NCBI GenBank assembly: GCA_009741485.1
Contig: CM019230.1
Location: 4,180,619-4,244,618 of the forward strand
DNA length: 64,000 bases
Direction: 5' to 3'
Source: Malurus cyaneus samueli
Taxonomy: Eukaryota > Chordata > Aves > Passeriformes > Maluridae
In this document: piece by piece, positions 11,441-22,200 of the stretch
Layout of the letters: each line of letters starts with the position of its first letter
Position numbering within the stretch: position 1 is the stretch's first letter
Notes under the pieces: generated by a model
Database searches by the model: none
What the model was told of the DNA's origin: nothing
Seen by the model: only the letters and a program-made list of their open reading frames with translations
Program-made: the position numbers and the translations under genes

Positions 11441-12990
11441 TCCCCTGGCAGGGCTGAGCCCACAAAGCAGCTCTGCACAGTAAATACAACAGGGAGCTGA
11501 GAACTCCCTCCCAGAGCAGTGGAACAAAAGCTTTGGCAAACCAGTTCTGAGCTTTTCTTCTCTCTAGAGGGTTCAAGGAGACTTGGTAGAGAAACTCTGA
11601 CTGCATGCAGCCTTTAGCCTGTTTGTGGCTGTGTTTAAAATCAGTGAAATCCTCTTTCTTGCAAAACCCACGGTCAGTTGTAGGAGGTACTGAGATATAA
11701 AACCAAGGCTCTCCACAATGAACGAATATATCTTAGCAACAAGGGTGGAGTGGTGGGAAAGGAAAAGGAGAATACAAGTATCTGGCAATTAACTTCCTAG
11801 TCACAGATGTGAAGGTGATAAAAGTGATAAAAGCATTACTGCATTGCCAGCGCTCTTCCTTGTTCTCTGAGCTGCATATCATGCTGCTCATGAAAGCAAA
11901 AGCGGCACAGCCCACACCAGAAAGTGGTGGAAGAGTCCTGGGAGCTGCTCACAGCAGGAAAATTAGTGTCTGGAGCATATTCTGGGGTGCACTGCAGCAC
12001 ACAGCCTGGTCCAGGACAGCCCATCTGTGGCCATCTCAGTGTTGGCAGTGGTCACTGAGTGACCCCAGAGATAAGGCCAAGGTTTGTCACGGCAGCCTGG
12101 AGTGGTGGAGAGCCATGGGCTCCTCTTGCCCTCATCAGGCGGACTCTGATTGTTCCCTGGGCTCCCCAGAACCAAAATATTCCTGTGCAGATGCAAACTG
12201 TGCCTGCTGTCAGGTCTGAGAGTGTGTTTACAGCATGGAGATAGGAGAACAACCTGCTGTAACTGAGATGAGGGAATATGACGGTAAATCTCCCTCCCAC
12301 ACAGTCACAGGGATGTGATTTCATGGACTTACAAGAGAACTATTGCTTTTGCATGAAGCCAGTGTAAATGGCAAGCTGTCAGTCTGGCACTGGTGTTTCT
12401 GTGATGGGAGGTTCACCAGCCCTGAGCTGAGCTGATTGCAGGGGCCTGTCTGTATCCCCCCACATCTACACCTTGTCATGACCATTTGAGTTTTTTCTCC
12501 CTGAGAAAGGGCTCACTGTTCATCCTGGTTTTTGCTGGGCTAGTGCTTGACCATGTTACTGGGATGTGCAGTGGAGCAAATGTGTGTAATGTATTGTGTG
12601 CACGTGTATAAATAGCGTGGAAAAAGTGTGTGAGCAAAAATCAAAACAGTCTGGGAACTTCACTTCTTTGTGAGAAAACATAATGTCATTGAAATCTAAA
12701 TTACACTCAGAAATACTGACTTTAGGGTGTTACTTATTGTAGGATTTGGCCCCCAACACTTTACTGTTGGTGTTTGTCTTGGTCTGTGACTCTGTTCTTT
12801 CTAGCACTTACATGCATATTGTTGGCTACTGTAAAAATGGATTCGTATCCTTCACAATCAGCAGTGTCCCTACTGATCTTGTGCATAAATCCTTGTGGGT
12901 TCTGCGTGTCTGGTTGTTTGTGATGCCAGGGGGATGCTTCTGTGTCTTCATTTGTCACATAAAGGATTGATAATTATTGATGAAGTCACA
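11441..12990. other. Probable TMEM100 intron, second part
   Basis: No exon is recognisable between the CR1 fragment and the splice acceptor. Overlapping short open frames on both strands (11800-12320, 12746-12970) look like chance frames and carry no motif. Confidence 0.4.
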
Positions 12991-13005
12991 CTCTTCTCTC
13001 CGCAG
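12991..13005 (+). other. TMEM100: Splice acceptor of the TMEM100 coding exon
   Basis: A pyrimidine-rich CTCTTCTCTCCGCAG ends at 13005, with the ATG 61 nt further on. The tract is strong and well placed, which is why I infer that the 5' UTR continues in an upstream exon. Confidence 0.75.
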
Positions 13006-13066
13006 CGCAGTGCGTGCTCAGCAGAGCCTGCTCTAGCCTGAGAACTGACCACATCAGGCAATCAAG

Positions 13067-13471
13067 ATGACAAACGAACCTATCAAAGAGATCCTGGGCA
13101 CCCCAAAACACCCCGATTCCATCCCCCCAGAGAAGAGCAACAACAATGACTGTGTGATAACCACCATCCCCCTGGTCAGCGAGTGCCAGCTGACGGCTGC
13201 CACGGGCGGGGCAGAGCTCTCGTGCTACCGCTGCACCATCCCCTTCGGCGTGGTCATCCTGATCGCCGGCATCGTGGTCACCTCGGTGGCCTACAGCTTC
13301 AACTCCCATGGATCCATCATCTCCGTCTTTGGCCTGGTGCTTTTGTCCTCAGGACTCGTTCTGCTGGCTTCCAGCGCCGTGTGCTGGAAGATCAGGCAGC
13401 AGAAGAAGAAGGCAAAGAGGAGGGAGAGCCAGACGGCGCTGGTGGCAAACCAGAGAACCTTGTTTGGCTAA
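13067..13471 (+). CDS. TMEM100: Transmembrane protein 100 (TMEM100), complete
   Basis: TMEM100 is a small two-pass membrane protein. In mammals it is induced by BMP9/BMP10-ALK1 signalling in arterial endothelium, is needed for vascular development, and modulates TRPA1/TRPV1 in sensory neurons. The 134-codon frame matches the family in length and across its whole sequence. Near the N-terminus are EPIKEILG and VITTIPLVSE. Then come AATGGAELSCYRC (44-56), a first membrane segment at about 57-78, a tight loop with AYSFNSHGSI (75-84), and a second segment at about 84-106. The basic tail KKKAKRRESQTALVANQ (113-129) ends the protein. Residues 12-30 (TPKHPDSIPPEKSNNNDCV) are the part least like the mammalian protein. 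The ATG (AAGATGA context) is the family start, and the entire coding region lies in one exon, as in mammals. Both termini are predicted cytosolic. No frameshift or truncation is present. Identification is from sequence recognition and supported by SMIM36 downstream in the same orientation. Confidence 0.98.
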   Translation: MTNEPIKEILGTPKHPDSIPPEKSNNNDCVITTIPLVSECQLTAATGGAELSCYRCTIPFGVVILIAGIVVTSVAYSFNSHGSIISVFGLVLLSSGLVLLASSAVCWKIRQQKKKAKRRESQTALVANQRTLFG

Positions 13472-14225
13472 AGGCAACCGAGGCAAGGGCGGACGCAAGG
13501 CAGAACCTTTGTAAGTCAACCCGGCTATTTATCAGTAGGAGAGATTGCAGGTTTTAATTTAACTGTGGAAACGAACTGAAATGAAAATGGAATGGATTAA
13601 GAAATGCTCTTAACAACTCTGCAAGTGCTCTTAATATTTCTGTTACTGCAGACTTAGTAGTGGTTCTTTCCAAGACGGAGGAAAACTCATTTTTCCTTTA
13701 CAAAAAACTGTATCGACATAACTGCAGCCATCCTAACTGCGTTCTCCAACATGCTGATCGTGTTAGAAAGGGAACTTGAGGGAGCTAAGGAAATAATTTG
13801 AACTGACTTGAAATGCCAGAGATCTCCTTAAAACCCTGACATGTGACCAAGGGAGAAGTCATAGCATTTGAAGTGACTGGAAGCTTATGGCCAGAGTATC
13901 TGGGACTAAAACTGTAGCTAAAAAAAAAAAAAAAGGCAATAAGAACACATTGCAAATTGCTCAATAAGCTGATTGTTATATTTTATGTAACTTTCCCCTC
14001 ACAATACCTGTGGTACTTTCCCCTTTTTTTAAACCAACTAATATTGATTTTGTTTTATTATTGAATAGAAATCAGTAGAAATGTGTAATTATATTGTCTA
14101 ACCTGAATAACGAGGTATGATCATAGCTTAAAACATGAGACTTTTTTGTAAATTAAAGTGGTCAGGTTTAGCACCTTTGATTATTTTGCTATAAAATTGA
14201 AAATAAATTTCCTTAAAATAATATT
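13472..14225 (+). other. TMEM100: Probable TMEM100 3' UTR
   Basis: After the TAA stop at 13469-13471 the sequence becomes AT-rich and non-coding, with a 14-A run at 13921-13934. Candidate poly(A) signals are ATTAAA at 14152 and AATAAA at 14202, giving a 3' UTR of about 700-750 nt. The true end cannot be fixed from sequence alone. Confidence 0.5.
14202..14207 (+). promoter_or_regulatory. TMEM100: Candidate TMEM100 poly(A) signal AATAAA
   Basis: This is the first canonical AATAAA after the stop codon in an AT-rich 3' UTR context. The variant ATTAAA at 14152-14157 is an alternative. Confidence 0.45.
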
Positions 14226-17200
14226 CAGTGCTGCTAGACCTTTAGAAAATCTTCCTTTAATGCTATCAAGACGGCTTGTTTCTTCAGTTCAGACTGCTTT
14301 ATGTTTCTATTTTTGTAGAACAACCCCTGTGACAATAACTGTGAACATATGTATTGCTGATCTCTTACAAAAACCTCTGCAGCTCGTGGACTTTGGTTTG
14401 ATAGTCCATCCCTCTGCAGCTTGATTAACATCTCTGTTTTTGCAAAATCATAGCAGACAGTTCTGCAGACACTCTCTGGCACAGTCAGTTTGAGACACAA
14501 CTATTAATAATAACATGTGGAAGCAAAGCCATGTGTGTAGTGTTTGCTGACTGAGCTTTGGGATATGAATCTTCATGAAAAGCAGGTGCCAGGTGTCCCC
14601 TGAGTGTGGCTGAGGTGTTGATTCTGTCACTCCTGAGTTCTAGAGGTCTTCCATTTCTCAGGTAATGCATTATTAGGGGGTTTGTCCCAAACTGAAGCAA
14701 ACCAGAACATGATTTCTCCTTTGTGAAGGATGAGTGGTGCTGAGCTGAGTCAGTTTTCCACCCCAGTGTGGAGAAGGCAGAGGGGCTGCATGCCCCTCTT
14801 TTTTTTTGTCTGTTTTTTTTTTCCCCTTGCTTTCTCCAGGGGCTTGGTATGATTTTTGCTTTCCACTACCAAGGTGAACCAGGCCTGTGCCCCCTCAGTG
14901 CCCTCAGAGCCTCTGGCAGCCAGCACAGCTTTGGTGATGCTGCCAAAGAGGTGCTGCAGGGGGTCCCATCTTCAGCCCATCCTGAATCCCTACTCTTCTC
15001 CCTCTGAAAGCACCCAGGAATTCTGGCTGAGGTGCTGCCATTTCCTCTGCCCTCCGTGGTTTAAGCTCGTTACATCCATAACTTATCCCCGGATTTGCAG
15101 AGTGCACCTCGTGTTTTAAATAGAGCGAGCTATATGTGCGGGAGGGGATGTTTGGGGTCAGTATTTGCGTTGCCACACTCCGTGGTTACCAGACGCTATA
15201 ATAAAATCACTTGCATCAGAGGAAAGCTGACAACACATTTTAGCACTTCCATGGCCCTCACTTAATCACGGCAGGAAGCTTTCCTGCTGCTAGGAGAACA
15301 TGTTGCGTCACCAGAACATCTGACACCGGTGTCTAGTGTCAATCACTTTGCTTAAGGTCATTAAAAATATTAGGGTGTCCCCTTACGATGTACAGGTTTT
15401 GCATGAGTGACAATTCATGGGAAATGCATAGCATGATAAATAATGGAACAGGTGGACTAAAGTGGTGTCTTTCCTGTTTAAAATGAGAAAAGTGATTGAC
15501 ATCAGCAAAGCTGGATAAGCTAAATAGAGCTGTTTATCTTTCCTCCCACCCGGGAACACAATAGTTTTTCTGACTCTTTCTTCCCCCTCCCTATTTCTTT
15601 TTTTCCTCAGCGGAATTTTGGAGGAGAGAATGGCAGGGGCTGTAGAAATGCAGTGGTTTCCAGCTTGGCTCCACAATTCCCAGGCTGAGCCTGTGGCCCT
15701 CTCCAGAAGTCCTTCCCACATGTGGGTGCTCCCTTTGTCACTGCTGGGGATAGAAGGCAGAGCTACAAGGTGAAGCTCTGCTCCAAGGCAAAAAAGAAAA
15801 GCCAAACTCAGTGGAAAGGAGACAGTGGAGCAGTTTTTTTTCAGGAAGGATAAATAAGAGTTGTTCTGCTACCACTAGAGGTGATTTCCTTTCCCTTATC
15901 TCTGCTCTCTGTGACATTTGCAGTGCGTAGGCAAGGACACGGCAGAGTTCCTGCACTGCCCTCTGCCTTGTGGGGCATCACCCGGCCTGTGAGCATGACA
16001 GGCACATTGCAGTGACCCCAGACATGATCCCCTGGCACAGCAAAGCTTCAGGGACACCCTGGTGTCCTGCAGTGCCACCTGAGTGACAGGCTGGGAGGCC
16101 TCTGGGTGATCTGGGGCTGCTGAACTTTGTCTGGATCCCTTAAAGATAAGGTACCTGCACAAACATCTTCATACTGAGCACTGAGTGAAAGGCTGTGCAG
16201 CAATTCAGCCGTGTTGGCTCTTTATTCACAGTGCAAAACAGTAACTGCGTGGGGAGGAATCCCAGCAGCACTTGGCCCTGGTGTCCTCAGGAGCAAAGCA
16301 AGCTTGTGAGCAGTTTAAGCAGAGATTTTTACGCTGTTGAAGTTGTTCTCAGAGGTTTCATCACTAAGTGTTCACATGGCCTCAGTAATTTCTCCCCTAT
16401 GATTTGTCTGCATTGATTTGGAGCTACTCTGAAGCAGCAGGAGCATATTTTCTCACTGACCAGTGATGACATCCAACCCAACGCTCACAGTCTTTGGTTC
16501 TTTTTCTTCTTGCAAATCTATATATTTCAGATATTTTCATTTTTATCCTCTCTCTTCCTGCACACCCAGGAACAACACATCCTTCTTAGCCCTTAAAGCC
16601 CACCCAAAATTTCTGCTTCAAATTTTGAACCCCGTGACCTCCTCTGGATTGATTTGAGGTTCCATGCCTGGATGCTGGGTGCTGCAGCCCACCAACCCTT
16701 TGATACAAAACCATTTGGAACTCCATGGTTGCTGTCTGGTGTTTCTCATGGGAATCTGAGAGGCAGAAGGATGAAATCTTGTGGAGATCACAGTGACTTT
16801 CCAGTCGAGAAACACCTTCCCTTCTGGTGTGAAAAGGCTTTGAACGTGACAAATGGTATTTCTGGGAGAGGCTGGGTGGGAGCTGATGCAAATTTTATTG
16901 TCACAATTGCTTGTCTCTCCCTTCCTGAAAGCCCTGGCAGCGCTGCACAAGCAAAACTGCCCTCACAAGGATAGAAAATTATCTAATAGAGGAATTGCGC
17001 TGGTGCTCGGGGCAAATGTTACAGCGATCTTAAATAATAATTTCAAAACCGAAGCACAGGAAATTGTGTCTGTAACTACACCCTGTATTGCTATTGTACA
17101 CAAAGACAGTTATAGCCTGGGACAGTATTTTAAAATAATAATCAGTTTGGTATGACAATGCTTAAACTTTGTTCAAGCCAAAATGCCCAATTTACGATTC

Positions 17201-18933
17201 CCCAGTCATTTCATGCGTCATGTTTTGTACGTGACTCTGGCTCTAATGCCATAATTTTCCAGGTTTAAAAAAAAAACCCAAAACAACAGAGAGAGAGAGA
17301 GAGAAAGAGAGAAAGGTTAGTTTCATGGACTTGTGTCAAGAATTAAGTTTCTCTGCCTTGGACACTTGGGAGAGCTCCTGTTACCAAACGCTGAATGTAC
17401 AGTGTTACTGCAGCTCCAGAGAACAGGAACCAGCTCAGAGTGTGGAACGAAGAGAGGCCTGAGAGTCTCAGCAGCATCCGGAAGAGTCAGGCCAGGAACG
17501 AGCCCTCTGGAATATCCCTTATTCCTGCCTCAGCTTTGCTTATCCAGACTCAAACCCAGGGCTATCTCCTTTGATAACTGAGATGGAAGCTGTTGCATTT
17601 TATTAACAGGTTTCATCTAATTTGTTTTTACAATGGGCTGCAAAATAAGAAGAGCAGAATAATATTGGCAGGCATCATTTTGCACAGATATTACAGTACT
17701 TCTGAGCATTGACAGACATCATTTTGCTTTTATATTTCCAATACTTCTGATGCCTGTAGCTTGTATGATGTTTCAGCTAATCAATATAAATATTTGCCAG
17801 TCGTGAAGAGCTCCTTGTATATTGAAGTACATTACATAGCAAGAATTGCACTGTATGATGTGCAAAATATAAATCCTGGCAGAAATCTATGTGTGGACTA
17901 AATCTTACAGGCTAAACCATGTGGGAAAACAATGGTCTTAAACTGCAGAATCAACTTGAATTTTTGGCGTTTATTCAGGTTGTTGATGTCACTATTAACA
18001 TGACACAGGACCTAATCCTTCCTCTTGTGAGCAGCCAGTTGGAGTTCTATTGTCCTGACTCTGTGCATCCTAAAATTTGCATTTGTAGCAAACGTGGCAT
18101 TTTTGAAAAACACTTCTTTGGATTGATTGCTTTTCTTCTTAACTCTTCTTCTGTGTGTTCTGTACTAATGGAAAAAAAGTATTAAATTTTAAAAGCAGAG
18201 ACAAAAGAGGAAAGAAAGCGAAGAACACACAACTGCAGCTGTTGGACACTGCACAGAGTAATGGAAGGACAGTAAAGCTTTACACATGTGTCTTGTTGAT
18301 AGAGATTTTAAAAAATATGTAAGTGATTTCTGATCCATTCTTGACTGAATCCTCAGTTTCATTCTTATAAAATGCCTGAAGTCCCCAGGTTAACGCTGGC
18401 CTTAGATCTCACCTGGTATTTATTTTCTGTTCCCCAGGAACCATTTAGCTCAGCAAAAGGCAGACTCTTTTACCATCTTTTGCAGCCTGACAAACATTAA
18501 ATGGCCCCATGGGATTTGCAGAGGCAGTGCCCCTGTGGGTTTGTGAGTTATAAGGCATTCAGGACAGTCAGCTCTTGAAGAGACAGGCACTATGCAGAGG
18601 CAAACATCTCTGATGCCAGTGAATAATCCCTGACAAAAAGATAAATAACAGCAGAGCAGCCCTTCACCGCCTCTCCTCAGCCACCTTCCCTTTCCATCTG
18701 AAGGCCCGAGTCTGTGAATAGAGTTAACAGCTTTCCTGGAAAACTGGCCCATGACATTATTTCCTTGTGAACTCCATCCACCTGTCATGTTAGGGCTTGG
18801 TGCGCCGCCAGGGCTGGCAGGAAATAATAGGCAGCAGGATGCTGGTGTGTGTCGATGGCCCTGACCCTCCCATTCCTGAACATGAATAAGAGCCGAGCTC
18901 ACCGGGCGTCAGAGCAGCACGGCTCTGGGACGG
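14226..18933. other. Gene-free intergenic stretch
   Basis: No coding exon is recognisable. A short (GA)n run lies at 17288-17316 after an A-run. The block at about 16970-17240 has sequence complexity unlike the surrounding repeats and could be a conserved non-coding element, but that needs alignment and I do not call it. Confidence 0.45.
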
Positions 18934-19240
18934 GCTTGGGTGGGAGGAACAGGCATGGAACAACATCCAGACCAGAGTGACAGGGTGGGAGAAACAGCCA
19001 CTGAAACACCCAGCACAGAGCTGTGACAGGGTGGGAAACACAGCCACTGAAACACCCAGCACAGAGGGACCAGGGTGGGAAACACAGCCACTGAAACATC
19101 CAGCACAGAGTGACCAGAGTGGGAAACACAGCCACTGAAACACCCAGCACAGAGTGACCAGGGTGGGAGAAACAGCCACTGAAACATCCAGCACAGAGTG
19201 ACCAGGGTGGGAGGAACAGGCATGGAAAAACGTCCAGCAT
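18934..19240. repeat. Minisatellite, about 45-bp unit
   Basis: About seven tandem copies of a unit built as GACCAGGGTGGGAAACACAG, CCACTGAAACACCCAGCACA, GAGT. The first and last copies are divergent variants (GGAGGAACAGGCATGGAA). Overlapping minus-strand frames of repeated Cys/Gly/Val/Phe are a product of the array and not a gene. Confidence 0.9.
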
Positions 19241-22200
19241 CAGCAGAGCTGTGGCCAGAGTGCCCAGGGAAGGGACTATGTCACATTTGCACCGCCTGCT
19301 GCTTTTTATTTTCTCCCCTGTGCCCTCGCTGTGCTGCAGAGAACGCTGCTGCTTCATGCAGTAAAGGACAAAGTAGGGCCTCCATGTGAGGTAGCTGAGA
19401 TTCCCCTGAACAGGCTTATTTCCTCAGAATCCATGGTGTACGTTATGGATATCAGTCTCTGTTGCCACCTGTGCTTTGCTTTAATCTAGATAGACACGAC
19501 GAAAAATTCATTCTTTGCCTGTCAATGGATGGTGCTACAAAGAATGACCTCAGCTATCACACAAGCAAAGGGCTTTGCAAAATGAATTTGTGAAGAAATA
19601 CCCTTAACCATTTCTCTGTGAACATTTTTCTCAAGAAATTTTAATGACTAGGTCTGGAAAAAAACTGTTTCCTGATCTGGAGCAAAAGTGGTACAGCAGA
19701 AGTTTAATGAAATGCAGGCTTGAAGCAAAGCATCCTGTCACCCCTTTCCCTTTTCTTCCCCAAAGGCCAAACTGCCGAAGTGAATAATGTGAAGTATCAT
19801 AAAGATGCTCAAATTACTGCTGATGTTCCAGCTCTTGCAAGATGAGTGACCAAATTTAACAGGACCAACACCTCATTAGTCTTTTACAAGAAAAACCCCA
19901 ATAACTTAGAGAACGAGCTGTTCTTCTCTTGGCAGAACCTTCCAGTTCCTCCATCGCAGCAGCTGGGCCATGATAGGTGTTGCAGCCTCAGCTGCCAGCA
20001 GCTCCAAGTGTTGTGAAAGATGTGAACATCGCTGTGGGGCACAGCATTCACATCAGTCACTGCCTTGCTCCAGTTCTGCCCCTCTCTGTGCTCACACACT
20101 GGGGTAAGGTGGCTTTTCTGAGCAGCCACCTCTTCCTCACTGCAGCCTGGGCTGCTCCATTGTGAAATTTTGGGATTAGAGGGACTTAGCTATGGACACA
20201 GGCAAGTGCAGTTGGCCTATAAAGTGACCAGAAGTGAAAACATGAATCCTGGAGCTCAGATGGGACAGAAAAACCCATGTGCCCATGTGTGTTTTACTCT
20301 GCTAAAGCAGAGATGAGCTCTGCAGAGGAGGCTGAAGGGCTCTGGGGAGGTTTCCCTTCCCTGGCTGTGTGCTGGGCTGTGCTTTCCCTGCACGGAGCAG
20401 AGGACAGCCTGGAGGTCTGGGCTCTGCCCCGAGCACTACCAGACACACAAGAGCATCAGCTGAATCCCAACGTGGAGCTGCTGCTGTGGCAGGGCCTTTG
20501 TGGCACTGCAGAAGAACTGCCCACAGGATCACTGCCCATGGGCCACCAACCAGGGGCTCAGTCAGATGGGATCAGCTGTCACTCGGCTCTTTGGTCAGAA
20601 TGGTCAATAAAAACCATTCCCCTGGTGGTGGTAAAACCAGGTGTACATCTGTGGGAGAATTACTGCTCAACTGCCTTTGGAATACAACAGGCTCCTGCCA
20701 GTCAGAGCTGCAGAATTCAAAAGTGACCCCAGAACTGGCCATTACTGACCAACAGAACTGCATAGGATCTGGCAAGCCCTGCCTGGCAAGTCATGGTCTA
20801 CAACCGCCCAGGATCCCAGCACTTCTCCAAATCTTCACTGTTTTTTTACAGGACCCAGATCTCTAAATCCACTTGCTTTTTGTATTTTCTGTTTGGCTTC
20901 CCAGCCCATGCTGAGCCCACGTTTGTTACAGGTGCTGCAGCTCCAAAGTCACGGTGCCAGGGCTGCCCAGGGCTGCAGGCAGAACTGCCTCCCCAAACCC
21001 TTTGCACAGCACTGAGGTCCCGAGAGTCGAGCTGGGACACAAATTTGGGATATTTTTGAGCGCCATCTACTGGAGTTTTATCTGTTTTCTGATTGCACGT
21101 TTTCAGTGTTTATATTCATTTATCGATTCAATAATTCAATTCTCTGTGTTCAGATGCAGGGAGGATTTACAATTGAAATGAATGAGAAAGGAAGACTTCA
21201 GCAGCCCGGTGCTGCCATGGCTGAGACCATCCCTCAGTCTCACAAAAAGCACTTAGTCACACTCCCATGGTTCTGATAGTCCTTCCTTTCCTAGGGTGAC
21301 AGATTTCCAAATGCTACAGCTACAGCTGGTCAAATCTCCCAAGGGAATAATCATCCACTGGAAAACTATCATCTGATTAAGCCAAAACATTTCACAGAAA
21401 TGCAAATTCTATTGCTTATTCATTTTTACAGGAAGTTGTAATCATTGGATTACCACATTTAATTTTCAACTGCATTGTTTTAAAAAAATCAGAAAGAGAA
21501 GGCTAACACGGAAGGTTTTCATCTTTCTGAAATGAAATATGCACAAGTACAAAAGCTCTGTACCTAAATCAATGCACAGATAAACTCCTGAAGCTGAGAT
21601 TTGCATCTTTATCTGGGAAGGTTACAGAAGGAGAGCAACCATGGAGCTTTTCACGGAATGAAATTCCAGACTGCGAAGAGCTCTGATCCCTGAATTTTAT
21701 TCCTCCACTCTATTTTGTTTTGAGAGAAAATAGCCCGACTTGGGAAATTCTTTCCCTCCATGCCTGTCCCACTGCTGATACCTTGCTAAACCCTGATTCT
21801 GCCGACGCACTCAGTTCAGCAAGCCTGTTGGCAGTTCCAGCTTCCTGTAGCACAGGCAAACCTTTTGTACTTTCTCCCTTCGGGCAGTTTTCTTTTTTCC
21901 CCAGTACCAGAAGTGTGCGAGGCCCTTCCAGCTGGGAAATGCACGTTGCAGGCGGCGGGGCCGAGCGCACAAAGAGAAAGGAGACTCAGTCCGAGTTACG
22001 ACACCGACATCTGGCAGATCCATTTGACGTCTCTGTCACCTCCTCTGCTGCACAATGCTCTCGTCCCCAGAGTGAAGGCTTTGTTAAGGGCTGGAGCTCT
22101 GAGAATGTGACTGGCATCAGCTCTGCAGAGCACTCGGAGAGTTTTTGTCTGCGTGGATTTTGGAATAAGTAAAATCTCTGCTGGTGGGAATGACTTGAAT

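Noticed and set aside
18790..19357. Minus-strand frames with repeated Cys/Gly/Val/Phe
   Set aside because: Simple translation of the 45-bp minisatellite in several frames.
20277..20726. 149-codon + strand frame
   Set aside because: No domain, no convincing splice or start context, and competing frames on both strands.
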